64,000 nucleotides of DNA from Lentisphaera marina (lineage in GTDB: Bacteria; Verrucomicrobiota; Lentisphaeria; Lentisphaerales; Lentisphaeraceae), in NCBI RefSeq assembly GCF_028745505.1, contig NZ_JAQZZL010000001.1:1609818-1673817 (forward strand). The letters run 5' to 3'. The translations under genes and the position numbers were made by a program. Positions 18,037-26,758 of this stretch are shown here, piece by piece. Position 1 is the first letter of the stretch. Every line of letters starts with the position of its first letter. The notes under the pieces are model-generated. The model was not told where the DNA came from, did no database searches, and worked only from the letters and a program-made list of their open reading frames with translations.

Positions 18037-19401
18037 ATGAATGAAAATGTATCTACGGCAGATGTAGAATTTACTGATGAAAGTCCTGAAAGTTTTCAAT
18101 CAAGGGAGCCCGTCGTACCTAAAAAAATGCTATTGCCTTTTGTATTGATTACCAGTTGTTTTGCGCTTTGGGGCATCGCCAACAATATGACCGATGTCCT
18201 GGTTTCGACCTTTAAGCAGGTTATGAGTTTTAGCACTATGCAAGCTTCGTTAATTCAATTTGCCTTTTATATCGCGTATTTTTGCATGGCTATTCCTGCA
18301 GCCTTAGTTATTCAAAAGTTTAGCTATAAAACGGGTGTCATTGCGGGGCTTTTTATCTATGCCAGCGGAGCCTTTTTATGTTATCCGGCAGCACAATCAC
18401 TCGATTTTAATTTTTTCTTAATCGCCTTTTTCGTCTTTGCGGCAGGCTGTGCCTTTCTGGAAACATCATGTGCACCATACATTCTTTCCATGGGCTCTGC
18501 GGAAACCGCAACTCGACGCATTAATCTCGCACAGGCATTTAATCCCATAGGCTGTATCTCAGGTATTTTACTGGGGAAGTATGTCATTCTCGCTAATCTC
18601 GATAAAACAACCGAAGCTGAAAAGGCGATAATGACTCTCGAGCAGCTTAAACAGATAAAAATCAATGATCTTTCTTATGTTGTCATGGCCTACGTAATTG
18701 TAGGAATTGTTGGCTTTGCAGTGGGAGCAACTATACTACTTAAGAAATTCCCCAAACATCACGCGGAAGAGAGCTTTGGTAAATTTTCTGAGGCTATTAG
18801 TCGACTCAGTAAAAACAAAAACTACATGGCCTCAGTTGCGATCATGTTTATTTATGTTGGAGCCCAGGTGAGTACCTGGACTTATATAATTGATTATGTC
18901 ATGAGTGCAGGGATAGGAGTTAGTGATAAGTCTACAGCCTCTAACTTCATGATTTATTCAATGATTTTATTTACGGTTTCTCGCTTTATCACCACTGCTT
19001 TGATGAAAGCCTTTAGTCCAGCAACAATTATGAAAGCTCTTGCTTTTATGGCAGTAGTCTTTGCCTCTATTGCGGTCTTCGCAGGAGGGATGGCAGGTTG
19101 CATTGCCGTGGTGGGTATTTCAGGGTGTATGTTACTGATGTTTCCAACAATCTATGGACTTGGACTTACCGACGTAGGCCAAGATACTAAACTAGGAGGT
19201 TCCGGTATTATCATGGGCATTGCTGGCGGAGCCGTATTCCCATTTATTCAGGCCGCAATAATCGACACCTTCAAAAGCTCCGATACCTATAACCAGCAAG
19301 GAAACCAAGCCGGCTACACGGTTCAGATCATTTGCTTCACCCTAATCGCCATCTACTCCGTCTACGCTCGTAAAGTTGAAAAAAACTTAGTGAAATTTTA
19401 A
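18037..19401 (+). CDS. fucP: FucP/GluP-type sugar:proton symporter (MFS)
   Basis: A 454-aa MFS transporter of the fucose/glucose/galactose permease family. Recognisable blocks are FALWGIANNMTDVLVSTFK, FCMAIPAALVIQKFSYKTG, GCAFLETSCAPYI, LAQAFNPIG and FPTIYGLGLTDVG; about 12 hydrophobic helices are visible. The long hydrophilic N-terminus (about 30 residues) is cytoplasmic. The RBS GGGAG at about 18021 supports the start. Following a GH92 mannosidase, it probably imports a released monosaccharide by proton symport. The exact sugar cannot be told from sequence: fucose, mannose, glucose and galactose transporters share these motifs. Confidence 0.88.
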   Translation: MNENVSTADVEFTDESPESFQSREPVVPKKMLLPFVLITSCFALWGIANNMTDVLVSTFKQVMSFSTMQASLIQFAFYIAYFCMAIPAALVIQKFSYKTGVIAGLFIYASGAFLCYPAAQSLDFNFFLIAFFVFAAGCAFLETSCAPYILSMGSAETATRRINLAQAFNPIGCISGILLGKYVILANLDKTTEAEKAIMTLEQLKQIKINDLSYVVMAYVIVGIVGFAVGATILLKKFPKHHAEESFGKFSEAISRLSKNKNYMASVAIMFIYVGAQVSTWTYIIDYVMSAGIGVSDKSTASNFMIYSMILFTVSRFITTALMKAFSPATIMKALAFMAVVFASIAVFAGGMAGCIAVVGISGCMLLMFPTIYGLGLTDVGQDTKLGGSGIIMGIAGGAVFPFIQAAIIDTFKSSDTYNQQGNQAGYTVQIICFTLIAIYSVYARKVEKNLVKF

Positions 19402-19519
19402 ATCTATTAACTTCATGGTAAATGAATTAGACAATTAAAATAATTATGGTGATCCACCTTCTTATATACATAATTGGATTACCTATGTAGTTTTGCATGC
19501 TTTTTTTTGAGCCAAAAAA

Positions 19520-19543
19520 AGCACTTACATTGCTGTAAGTGCT
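19520..19543 (-). terminator. Rho-independent terminator of the tRNA-Pro remnant
   Basis: A perfect 10-bp stem AGCACTTACA / TGTAAGTGCT with a 4-nt loop, followed on the minus strand by seven T residues (the A-run at 19514-19520). It is placed about a dozen bases after the tRNA-Pro 3' end, so it is the native terminator of that tRNA. On the plus strand there is no T-run, so it does not efficiently end fucP transcription. Confidence 0.8.
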
Positions 19544-19555
19544 TGATTTGCAAAG

Positions 19556-19601
19556 TCGGAACGACAGGATTTGAACCTGCGACACCATGCCCCCCAGACA
19601 A
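19556..19601 (-). tRNA. 3' fragment of tRNA-Pro (GGG anticodon), probable att site
   Basis: On the minus strand these 46 bases match tRNA-Pro from the 5' side of the anticodon loop to the discriminator base: loop with GGG anticodon, variable loop, T arm GCAGG-TTCAAAT-CCTGT, acceptor strand CGTTCCG, then A; CCA is not encoded. The matching 5' acceptor strand (CGGAACG) and D arm are not found upstream, and the 5' anticodon stem pairs only partly. So the gene is truncated at about the anticodon loop, where tyrosine integrases commonly cross over. The plus-strand translation gives the familiar spurious peptide TGFEPATPCPP, which confirms the tRNA identity. Confidence 0.8.
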
Positions 19602-19703
19602 TCATCTAAGCATAAAACTGATCCCTTTATGGGTAGTTTTGCAACCTTTTTTTGTCTTACTGTACCAATTTAAAGTTTGATACTAGAAGTACAGAATCTA
19701 GAA

Positions 19704-19901
19704 TTATGTTTTGGTAATGAAGGGACTGTTTTGAGTGATTTCTCCAGAAGGTAATTTGTAGTAAATTTTTCCATCTTTAGAGAATACAGATGCAATATTT
19801 TTCTTTACGTTATTTTGTATAGCTTCTTTTACAGCTTCATTACCAATTTTTTGAAATAAGAATGCTTCTTGGTATAGCTCTAGATCATTTATTTTATTCA
19901 T
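19704..19901 (-). CDS. Small protein downstream of zeta-like kinase, candidate antitoxin
   Basis: A 65-aa protein starting 2 bp after the stop of the zeta-toxin-like gene, so co-transcribed with it. It is hydrophilic, with a helical first half (YQEAFLFQKIGNEAVKEAIQ) and a short C-terminal strand pair (GKIYYKLPSGEI). I do not recognise a family. The position next to a toxin-like kinase suggests an antitoxin or accessory protein, but classical epsilon antitoxins precede zeta and have a different fold. The function is inferred from context only. Confidence 0.55.
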   Translation of the reverse strand: MNKINDLELYQEAFLFQKIGNEAVKEAIQNNVKKNIASVFSKDGKIYYKLPSGEITQNSPFITKT

Positions 19902-19903
19902 AA

Positions 19904-20470
19904 TTATAACTCCACGTCTTTCATAAAATCGTTAAAAATTGAGTTGTCGTTGATTGTGTAATTATCTTTAGATCCTATACAAAATTCTTTAAATATTAAT
20001 TCAGAATTATAAATTAGGAACCACCTGTCAGAAACATTTTTATATATGTTCCAAAAGTTGTTTTTACTTCGATAAAACCTTCTTATTACAGCTTGATCAG
20101 GAACGTGATGTCCTCCATTAAGAACTCGTTCCTTAATTCGTTCTATGCAAACTGTCGGGTTTTCTAAAAAAATGTAAATTAATTCAATTGAATAACCATT
20201 CTCTTTTGCTTTAGAGATGATTTTTTCTAGGTATTTACCAGATAGTGTAGATTCTAAAACAAAAGACTCATTTCCTTTAAGCAGTTTTTGTAGTCTTTTA
20301 AAAAATATTTTACCTGCCGCTACTTCCCCACCAGTAGTATTGTGGGGGTCAATTTCTTTCGCTATTTCGTCTGCATTTAAAAAATAGATATTTAACTCTT
20401 GTGTTAGCTTTTTTGAAAAAGTAGTTTTTCCAGAACCGTTAGCACCCGAAACAATATATAATTTACTCAT
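19904..20470 (-). CDS. Zeta-toxin-like P-loop kinase
   Basis: A 188-aa P-loop protein: Walker A GANGSGKTT (about 9-17), LNADEIAKEID, FVLESTLSGK, and a C-terminal arginine-rich lid (CIERIKERV, GGHHVPDQAVIRRFYRS). These are the features of the zeta toxin / AAA_33 group, which phosphorylates UDP-amino sugars or other small substrates using ATP. It is at the usual short length for chromosomal members. With the small gene downstream it may form a toxin-antitoxin or stress cassette. It lies just inside the tRNA-Pro scar, in AT-rich DNA, consistent with mobile-element cargo. Confidence 0.82.
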   Translation of the reverse strand: MSKLYIVSGANGSGKTTFSKKLTQELNIYFLNADEIAKEIDPHNTTGGEVAAGKIFFKRLQKLLKGNESFVLESTLSGKYLEKIISKAKENGYSIELIYIFLENPTVCIERIKERVLNGGHHVPDQAVIRRFYRSKNNFWNIYKNVSDRWFLIYNSELIFKEFCIGSKDNYTINDNSIFNDFMKDVEL

Positions 20471-20989
20471 TATTAAATTCTATTTTAGATTTTTTTGTTT
20501 ACATTACACTAAGTTTAAAGAAAATATAGATCGGCTTATTTTTTAGTCTAAGCCTTGATCTGTGTGGTTTTATAGGCAAGGGAGCGAAGCGACACTCCAA
20601 GTCAATCCACCTAATCAATCTGAAGCTATGTAGCTAAAGCGTGTCTAATTGTGTGTAAATATATATAAGTTTATTAGCAAATGAAGTAGACTCTAACTGT
20701 GATTAAATAATCATATTTAGTTTTGCAAGCTTTTTGGCTATTTTGTCCATCACCTGACTAATGTTGAATGACCTCATTATTTGAAGAGGGGAAGTCGTCG
20801 ATGTTTAATCATACTTTTGTGGAGTAAGCAAGTTTTAGAATTGTTCTAGTAGTGCAGTTAAGCTCGTTTCAAAAATATTATCTGACTGATGAATTTTTTG
20901 CTTTTAAATTAAGAAACATCAGAAGGAAGCTGTTTTATTTAAGTTAATCAAGATACGTTACTGCAAATAAATTTCTTCGGTATTTAGCG
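20471..20989. other. 519-bp gap, no gene recognised
   Basis: Between the zeta-like gene and the decayed ThuA gene I see no convincing coding frame or RNA. The region is AT-rich, with short GC-rich islands near 20575-20610. It must hold the zeta promoter near 20480-20510. It may be residual DNA of an integrated element. Confidence 0.4.
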
Positions 20990-21618
20990 ATGAAATTTTT
21001 TTCATACTGTCAGTTGGATGGTCAGGTCATAAGCCATATGAATTTGCCGATTTTTTTGAGGGACACTTTCATGAACGGGGAATGGAGGTTGTTCATAGTC
21101 GAACTTTAGATTTTTTCGGCGATTTAAATTACCTTAAAAGGTTTGATCTAATTATGCCAAATGGGACTATGGGCGAGATCACGGAGGAACAGGAAAACAA
21201 TCTTATTGAGGTAGTGAGATTAGGTGTAAACTTAGTGCGTGTTCATGTAGGCGCGGGAGATGCTTTTCGTTCCAGTCTAAATTATCAGTGGATGATTGGA
21301 GGTCAATTTCTTGGTCACCCTTACGTAGGTGAATACGAAGTAAGGCTTACTCAAAAAGATCATGCTACTTGTTCGGGAATTCCTACAAAGTTTATCGTCA
21401 ATACTGAGCAGTATTATATGTTAGTCGATCCGTCTATAGAGGCTGAGACTGCTTATATTTATGAAAATCAGGAGGTTGAAATGCCGGTTGCGTGGGTAAA
21501 AAGATGGGGGAAAGGGAGAGTCTTTTATTCAAGCTTGGGACATGATCCCATCGAGTATAAAAAATTCCCTGAAATGCGGTTACTATTAACTAATGCGATA
21601 AAGTTTTTAGTTGAATAA
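20990..21618 (+). pseudogene. ThuA-domain protein, frameshifted and decaying
   Basis: From 21004 the frame reads ILSVGWSGHKPYEFADFF and continues to the stop at 21618, colinear with the intact ThuA protein at 47086-47718 (IVSGGWLGHKPYEFADFF). The only good ATG (20990) is in another frame: a T7 run at 20996-21002 needs one more T to join them. Within the open part, conserved residues have changed: MPNWTMGE became MPNGTMGE and GIHGGAGDAF became RVHVGAGDAF. The longest ATG-started piece (21082-21618, 178 aa) lacks the N-terminal strand. I therefore call it a pseudogene, although an internal start could still make a shortened protein. Confidence 0.8.
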
Positions 21619-21622
21619 AAGT

Positions 21623-22012
21623 TTAGGCGCTTTCGAGTATGATATTTGAGTAAGAAGCTGTGCCACCAGTACGAATTAAGCCAATAGCTCGCGGTACGCG
21701 TTTTTTAAACTCATCATGATCTTCGAACTCCCTTGATATGTCTTTGAGGACTTCATTAAAAGAATTTTTAATGTCTTCTTCATTCCATGAATTAAATTGT
21801 TCGGCCATCCAGCATTTGCCTACAGTAAAGTGGGGTAAGATGACTTTGAGAACATGCAGTACAGAGGGCTGATCGTCTGCTAAAGAGATATCAATAGTTT
21901 CGATCGCCGGCCAGAAAGGAAAGCCTTTGTCGGAGATGATGATTGTGTTGGTGTGGCGAACACGCATGAGTAGTTCATGAAGTGCAGGGTTGAGTAGGTC
22001 GTGATTAAACAT
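21623..22012 (-). CDS. RbsD/FucU-family sugar mutarotase (pyranase)
   Basis: A 129-aa protein with the RbsD/FucU pattern: helix plus MRVRHTNTIIISDKGFPFWP near the N-terminus (the LGHTD-x-I-x-IADAGLP block) and a C-terminal RTGGTASYSNIIL (RTGE-x-x-x-YANVIL). Members interconvert pyranose and furanose forms or anomers of ribose, fucose or related sugars, as cytoplasmic oligomers. The catalytic His of the first block is kept (RH). It lies 18 bp downstream of the GH43 gene on the same strand, so it likely handles the sugar that enzyme releases. Substrate assignment to ribose or fucose is not possible from sequence. Confidence 0.82.
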   Translation of the reverse strand: MFNHDLLNPALHELLMRVRHTNTIIISDKGFPFWPAIETIDISLADDQPSVLHVLKVILPHFTVGKCWMAEQFNSWNEEDIKNSFNEVLKDISREFEDHDEFKKRVPRAIGLIRTGGTASYSNIILESA

Positions 22013-22030
22013 TTTCGGTCCTAATTGAAA

Positions 22031-23626
22031 TTATAAAGCAATGTTAGTAGCCACTAGGTCTGGATTAACCATACTAACTATAGAGCGATCATCATGGGCA
22101 CGAGTTGAAATGTCTTTGTAGCTAAAGCTGTGAAAGAGAGCTGAGTTTGCGGATTTCGCACCATTTGAACTTGCGTAGAGGGCTGTGTAGACGCCCGTAA
22201 AACCACCTGCTACTTCTGTAGCTATATGGCGGACTTCAGCTTGACCAAGTTCGTAAGTTTTGCCCTGAATTTCCGCGGAGAATATGTACCAAATATCATT
22301 GCTAATGATTTTTAGCTTTACTTCTCCACCTGCAGGGATTTGTACTGAATTAACTTCAAGACGTATAGATCCGAGAGCGCGTTTCAAAGTTATGAATCGT
22401 TTGCCATCTATTGCGTGTATTGCAATTGCGTGCCAATGATTTTCATTCATACCTACGCTTAAGCCGGCTTCCTCTAAGTTTTTAGGGTCAAAGCTCATAT
22501 TGATTTCAGTTTGACTATCAAAATGCTGTTGACGGCGCCCAATCCAACTGAGTTGATGGTTTGAATCAAGCGCAGGCTTTAAACATTTGAGGCGCAGGCC
22601 CTGACTTTCAAGTGACCAGCTCCCTGGGATTGGGTTACGTCTAAAGTTCCAGCCGAGATCGAGTTCGTGATCAGCAAAGTTGTCGGTGTATTCAAACTTA
22701 TTTTGTTTGGCGACTGGAGCGGGCAGGAGTTGTGGGACATCCATACAAAGCTGAAGGAAATCCCCTTGGATTTGTGGCCATTCACCATCCCAATTCACTG
22801 GAGCGAGATAAGTTTCGCGGCCAAGGTGGTGGATAAATGGGTATTGGGAGTGACGGACGCCGAGGCAGACCATCCACCATTGACCATTTTGGTCTTCAAA
22901 AAGCTCAGCATGCCCCGTTGACTGAATGGGAAGAGAGCTTCCTCTATGGCTTAAAATTGGATTGTGCGGACAGGGTTCATAAGGGCCAGTTATTTCTTTA
23001 GCACGAGCCATGGTGACAGCGTGAGTGAACTCGGTGCCACCTTCTGCTATTATGAGGTAATACCAATTGTTTTTCTTGTAGGTATGTGGCGCTTCTGGGT
23101 ATTTTCCACCTGTGCCACCCCACATGAAGGTCGGTTCATCTCCAAGTAACTCACCAGTCTTAGGGTTCATTTCCCTTAAGTATACGCCTTGTCGATTGTT
23201 CCAGTGTAGGTAATTAGATGCAAAGTAACATTTACCATCATCATCCCAGAAGAGAGATGGATCGATTCCACCTTGAGGAACTTTTATGGGGTCGGACCAA
23301 TCTCCAGCAGGATCCTCTGCAGTGACGTAAAAATTGCCGATGCCAGTTGTATCCGTAGTCACCATGTAGAAAAGTCCTTCATGGTAACGAATAGTCGGGG
23401 CATAGATACCACCCGATGCTTTACAGTTAATTAGATCGAGCTGACTTTGACGGGTGAGGCAATGGCCGACTTGTTCCCAATCAATAAGGTTTTTACTTTT
23501 AAAAATAGGTACACCAGGAAAGTATTCGAAAGTGCTTGTTACCATGTAAAAGGTATCGCCAACTCGGCAAACACTTGGGTCGGGGTAGAAACCTGGGAGG
23601 ATAGGGTTTTTATATTTTGTAATCAT
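22031..23626 (-). CDS. GH43 family beta-xylosidase / alpha-L-arabinofuranosidase
   Basis: A 531-aa enzyme with no signal peptide, so cytoplasmic. The five-bladed propeller shows the catalytic base in YPDPSV (near residue 15), the pKa-modulating Asp in GGIDPSLFWDDDG, and the general acid Glu in GGKYPEAPHTYK. A C-terminal beta-sandwich (about 330-530, from LLPAPVAKQNKFEYTDNF) is typical of GH43 xylosidases. It hydrolyses short xylo- or arabino-oligosaccharides after import. The gene diverges from the GH2 gene at 23808 and precedes the RbsD/FucU gene by 18 bp. Confidence 0.9.
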   Translation of the reverse strand: MITKYKNPILPGFYPDPSVCRVGDTFYMVTSTFEYFPGVPIFKSKNLIDWEQVGHCLTRQSQLDLINCKASGGIYAPTIRYHEGLFYMVTTDTTGIGNFYVTAEDPAGDWSDPIKVPQGGIDPSLFWDDDGKCYFASNYLHWNNRQGVYLREMNPKTGELLGDEPTFMWGGTGGKYPEAPHTYKKNNWYYLIIAEGGTEFTHAVTMARAKEITGPYEPCPHNPILSHRGSSLPIQSTGHAELFEDQNGQWWMVCLGVRHSQYPFIHHLGRETYLAPVNWDGEWPQIQGDFLQLCMDVPQLLPAPVAKQNKFEYTDNFADHELDLGWNFRRNPIPGSWSLESQGLRLKCLKPALDSNHQLSWIGRRQQHFDSQTEINMSFDPKNLEEAGLSVGMNENHWHAIAIHAIDGKRFITLKRALGSIRLEVNSVQIPAGGEVKLKIISNDIWYIFSAEIQGKTYELGQAEVRHIATEVAGGFTGVYTALYASSNGAKSANSALFHSFSYKDISTRAHDDRSIVSMVNPDLVATNIAL

Positions 23627-23807
23627 GGGATTGATGAGCTTTTGGTTTTATCTATTGAAGAACTGCTTTTTATTATTTTAATAAAATACATCAAAATACA
23701 TTGTCAAATCATTTTGTATGTTATATAGTATTCTATATTTATTATTATAGATTTTAAAGTAGACTTAATTGATGATGCATAAGTCAAGTTAAAAAGGAAT
23801 TATTACT
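23627..23807. promoter_or_regulatory. Divergent promoter region of GH43 and GH2 genes
   Basis: This 181-bp, strongly AT-rich gap separates the divergent GH43 and GH2 starts. It contains the dyad AATACATTGTC / AAATCATTTTGTATG around 23694-23719 and repeated TATA-like boxes, suitable for shared control. AAGGA at about 23793 is the GH2 ribosome-binding site. Confidence 0.4.
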
Positions 23808-25634
23808 ATGTTTAAAACTCGAAATTCGTTTATCGACCTTAATGGAACTTGGAAGTTTAATCCAGATCCTTACCAACGTTGCAGACAGCAATCCTGGTGG
23901 AAACAAGAAGGGGATAATTCAGGTTTTTTCCCTTGCTTCAATATGGATGGCATGTGGGATACGCAGGTACCGTCAACTTGGAAAAAGGAATTTGAGGAGC
24001 TTAAATGGTACGATGGCCATGCTAACTATGCACGTGACTTCGACGTCAACGAAATCCCCGTTGGCCATGAGGCTTTTTTGTGCATTGATAGTGCGACCTA
24101 TCGCTCAGAGGTTTATTTAAATGGTGAACATGTGGGGAATCACGAATGGGCTTATTCTCCTTTTCAATTTAAGGTGACAGATTTACTTCAAGAAGGCAAT
24201 AACCGTATATTTGTGCTGATCGATAATTTCATGCAGGAGGATCGCGTACCTGGCATTCGCACCGATTGGAATAATGACGGTGGTCTCACGGGTTCGGTTA
24301 GAATTATTTTTGTGCCAAAGAGCTATATAGAGAATTTTAGAACTCAGACAGTTTTAGAAGATGATAAGGTTAAAATTCAGGTTGAGATATTTGCGCAGTC
24401 AACTGAAGGTGAAACGACTTTGGATTACGAGTTTAAAATTGATGAATTGGCTTTGAGTCATAAGGCTTCTGCAAAAGTCGGCGAAAAAGAAAAATTTGAA
24501 TTTGTTTTAGAGCCTTCACAGATTGAACTTTGGGACCAAGAAAATCCGAAGCTCTATAATACGAGTATTGTGACTGCCACAGAAGAACTAAACGATGAGA
24601 TTGGCTATCGCGAAATCAAAACTGAGGGTGAGAAAATTCTTCTCAATGGAGAAGAAATTCGACTCTATGGCGTGGCTGTGCATTCCGAATTCCCTGATAC
24701 AGGTCGCGTTCCCACAGCTGAGGGTATTGAACTTATGCTTGAAAAAGCACGTGAATTGGGTTGTAACTTTTTGCGATGCGCTCATTACCCTTATGCGGAA
24801 GAGTTTGGCAAGGCGATGGATCGCGCCGGCATGCTTTGGTGGGAAGAAGTTCCTGTATATTGGTTACCTAATGTACATCAAGAGCCTCAATTGAGTATAG
24901 CACTTGGGATGATGAGGGAGACTGTATTACGCGACTGGAATAGAGCATCTTTGATTTTTTGGTCAGTTTCCAATGAATGTGCTGGAGATGGAACTGCGGC
25001 GGGTTCAAATAGCGACTTAACGACAGGCAATTATCCCTACTGGACGAAAGCATGTACACAAATTCGCGAACTCGATCCAAGTCGCCTAATCAGTTCAGCT
25101 GACTCAGGTCACAGGAAAACTGAAGCCAATAAGGACTGGACTCCAGATGCAGGAGATCACTTTGACACGGAAATTGCCAAAGAAAGTTGGCATCCAGGCC
25201 ATCCTGACGAGTTTTATGAATTGATGGATGTTTTGGGGGCGAATCTCTATGTTTCCAATCCAGGAGATAACCCCATTGCGACACAGAAATTTGTAGATAT
25301 GCTCAAGCGCTTTAATAAGCCACTTATGATTACGGAGTTTGGTTCCATGTCAACTACAGAGGAAACTGATAGGCCGGAGACTGATCTTGGTCACCCAGTA
25401 CGTCACGAAAAAATCTTGCGAGAGGCCTATGCTACCTACCATGACCATGAGGAAATAGTGGGTTATGTACCTTGGGCTTTGATGGATTGTCGTGTGCCTA
25501 TGCATTGGCGTTGGTATAATCGTGGATCGGGAACCTTTGCCTATGGCATGTTGGACAATAATTACCAAAAGAAATATGTTTTTGGCGTCGTTCAACAAGA
25601 AATCGCTAAGCTGCGCAAAAGGTTTAATGATTAG
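23808..25634 (+). CDS. GH2 family beta-glycosidase (glucuronidase/galactosidase-like)
   Basis: A 608-aa enzyme without a signal peptide. It has the three-domain GH2 layout: N-terminal jelly roll (FIDLNGTWKFNPDPY to about 170), an Ig-like middle domain (about 175-270), and a TIM barrel with HSEFPDTGRVP, NFLRCAHYP, the acid/base Glu in WSVSNECAG and the nucleophile Glu in LMITEFGSM. The barrel motifs are closest in style to beta-glucuronidase, so an acidic sugar substrate is possible. The next gene starts with GTG on the last base of this stop codon, indicating coupled translation. Confidence 0.9.
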   Translation: MFKTRNSFIDLNGTWKFNPDPYQRCRQQSWWKQEGDNSGFFPCFNMDGMWDTQVPSTWKKEFEELKWYDGHANYARDFDVNEIPVGHEAFLCIDSATYRSEVYLNGEHVGNHEWAYSPFQFKVTDLLQEGNNRIFVLIDNFMQEDRVPGIRTDWNNDGGLTGSVRIIFVPKSYIENFRTQTVLEDDKVKIQVEIFAQSTEGETTLDYEFKIDELALSHKASAKVGEKEKFEFVLEPSQIELWDQENPKLYNTSIVTATEELNDEIGYREIKTEGEKILLNGEEIRLYGVAVHSEFPDTGRVPTAEGIELMLEKARELGCNFLRCAHYPYAEEFGKAMDRAGMLWWEEVPVYWLPNVHQEPQLSIALGMMRETVLRDWNRASLIFWSVSNECAGDGTAAGSNSDLTTGNYPYWTKACTQIRELDPSRLISSADSGHRKTEANKDWTPDAGDHFDTEIAKESWHPGHPDEFYELMDVLGANLYVSNPGDNPIATQKFVDMLKRFNKPLMITEFGSMSTTEETDRPETDLGHPVRHEKILREAYATYHDHEEIVGYVPWALMDCRVPMHWRWYNRGSGTFAYGMLDNNYQKKYVFGVVQQEIAKLRKRFND

Positions 25635-26593
25635 TGAAGAAAATTAAATTAGCTCTTTGGGGAGATAATGGTCATCAGATTTATAAAGATCTAGAATTAC
25701 ATCCAGAATTTGAGCTTGTGGTAATTGGTTCTATTGCGGAGTCCGCAGAAAGAGATCTTTTGAAAAAGTACTCTGAAGCCAAGCTTGAAAATGATTATGA
25801 AAAAATAATCCACGACTATGGTGTGGAGATGATTAGTTTATGTTCAGAATATCGTTCAGAACAGGCTGATTTAGCTGTGCGCGCTTTAGATAAAGGCATA
25901 CATGTCTATGCAGAAAAACCCTGTGCTCTAAGTGAAAAAGATTTAGATAGAATTATTGCGAGTGCTGCAAAGTCAAAGGGACTCTTCCACGAGATGGCGG
26001 GTACGCTTTGGGAAGAACCTTACTGGTCCATGCGCAAGATTGTGCAAAGTGGCCAGATTGGAGAAGTGGTTCAGGTTCTAGCTCAGAAATCCTATCCCTA
26101 TGCAGATTGGCGACCTCGGAACGAAAAAGTGGATGGAGGTCTAGTAGCTCAAGTTGGTGTCCATGCCGTACGTTTTGTGGAGCATGTGGCTGAGCAAAAG
26201 ATCAAAGATATTCATTGCCAAACAAGTACACTTGGCGAAGTACGCAAAAACTCAGAGCTAAAAATGGCAGCTAATTTCAGCGGTAGGCTTGAGAATGGAG
26301 GACTTTATTCCTGTATAGCTAATTACCTTCATAACCCTGGAATGGGTAACTGGGGAAATGAAATGCTAAGGATCTTTGGAACAAAGGGAATGATTGAAAG
26401 TTGTGATGCGGGGAGACGGACACGCATGATTATCGGCGATAAGGATTTTGGTGACTTGGATTTGTCGGATGAAAAGCCAGACTTTTTGGATGAGTTTATC
26501 AAAGAGATTTGCGAAGGTCGTAAAATGCTTCTCTCACTAGAAGAAGAACTCAGCCCGACGCGCTGGATGATCAGAGCTAATTTTTTTCAATGA
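25634..26593 (+). CDS. Gfo/Idh/MocA family NAD(P)-dependent oxidoreductase
   Basis: A 319-aa cytoplasmic dehydrogenase with an N-terminal Rossmann-type strand (KLALWGDNGHQIYKDL) and the diagnostic GIHVYAEKPCALSEKD block whose Lys is catalytic, followed by the mixed beta-sheet domain (GGLVAQVGVHAVRFVEH). It starts with GTG, overlapping the GH2 stop codon by one base. It probably oxidises, reduces or epimerises a sugar released by GH43/GH2. The C-terminus (RWMIRANFFQ) is slightly short for the family but shows no sign of truncation. Confidence 0.88.
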   Translation: MKKIKLALWGDNGHQIYKDLELHPEFELVVIGSIAESAERDLLKKYSEAKLENDYEKIIHDYGVEMISLCSEYRSEQADLAVRALDKGIHVYAEKPCALSEKDLDRIIASAAKSKGLFHEMAGTLWEEPYWSMRKIVQSGQIGEVVQVLAQKSYPYADWRPRNEKVDGGLVAQVGVHAVRFVEHVAEQKIKDIHCQTSTLGEVRKNSELKMAANFSGRLENGGLYSCIANYLHNPGMGNWGNEMLRIFGTKGMIESCDAGRRTRMIIGDKDFGDLDLSDEKPDFLDEFIKEICEGRKMLLSLEEELSPTRWMIRANFFQ

Positions 26594-26645
26594 AATCACT
26601 TAATCTTTGTCCTTAGTTATTGACTAATGGCACTAGCAGATTAAT

Positions 26646-26668
26646 GTATGATAATATGTATTTTTAAT
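26646..26668. promoter_or_regulatory. Copy 1 of a shared AT-rich dyad motif
   Basis: Core ATAATATGTATT at 26651-26662, about 90 bp before the symporter start. Against the identical 23-bp copies at 46761 and 56987 it matches at 19 of 23 positions. ATAATA and TATTAT form an inverted repeat around TG. It could be an operator or a conserved promoter element. Confidence 0.5.
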
Positions 26669-26758
26669 AAAACTTAAAGCTTTTTGTATAGCCATTTTTT
26701 TCTTTTTTAGCTACGGGGGCTTATACAAGGTATAATGATTAATTGATAGGGTAAATAT

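Noticed and set aside
19520..19543. Terminator for the fucP gene
   Set aside because: The T-run follows the stem only on the minus strand, so it belongs to the tRNA-Pro remnant.
19474..19680. 68-aa plus-strand open frame containing TGFEPATPCPP
   Set aside because: This is the known spurious antisense translation of tRNA-Pro; the tRNA fragment explains the sequence.
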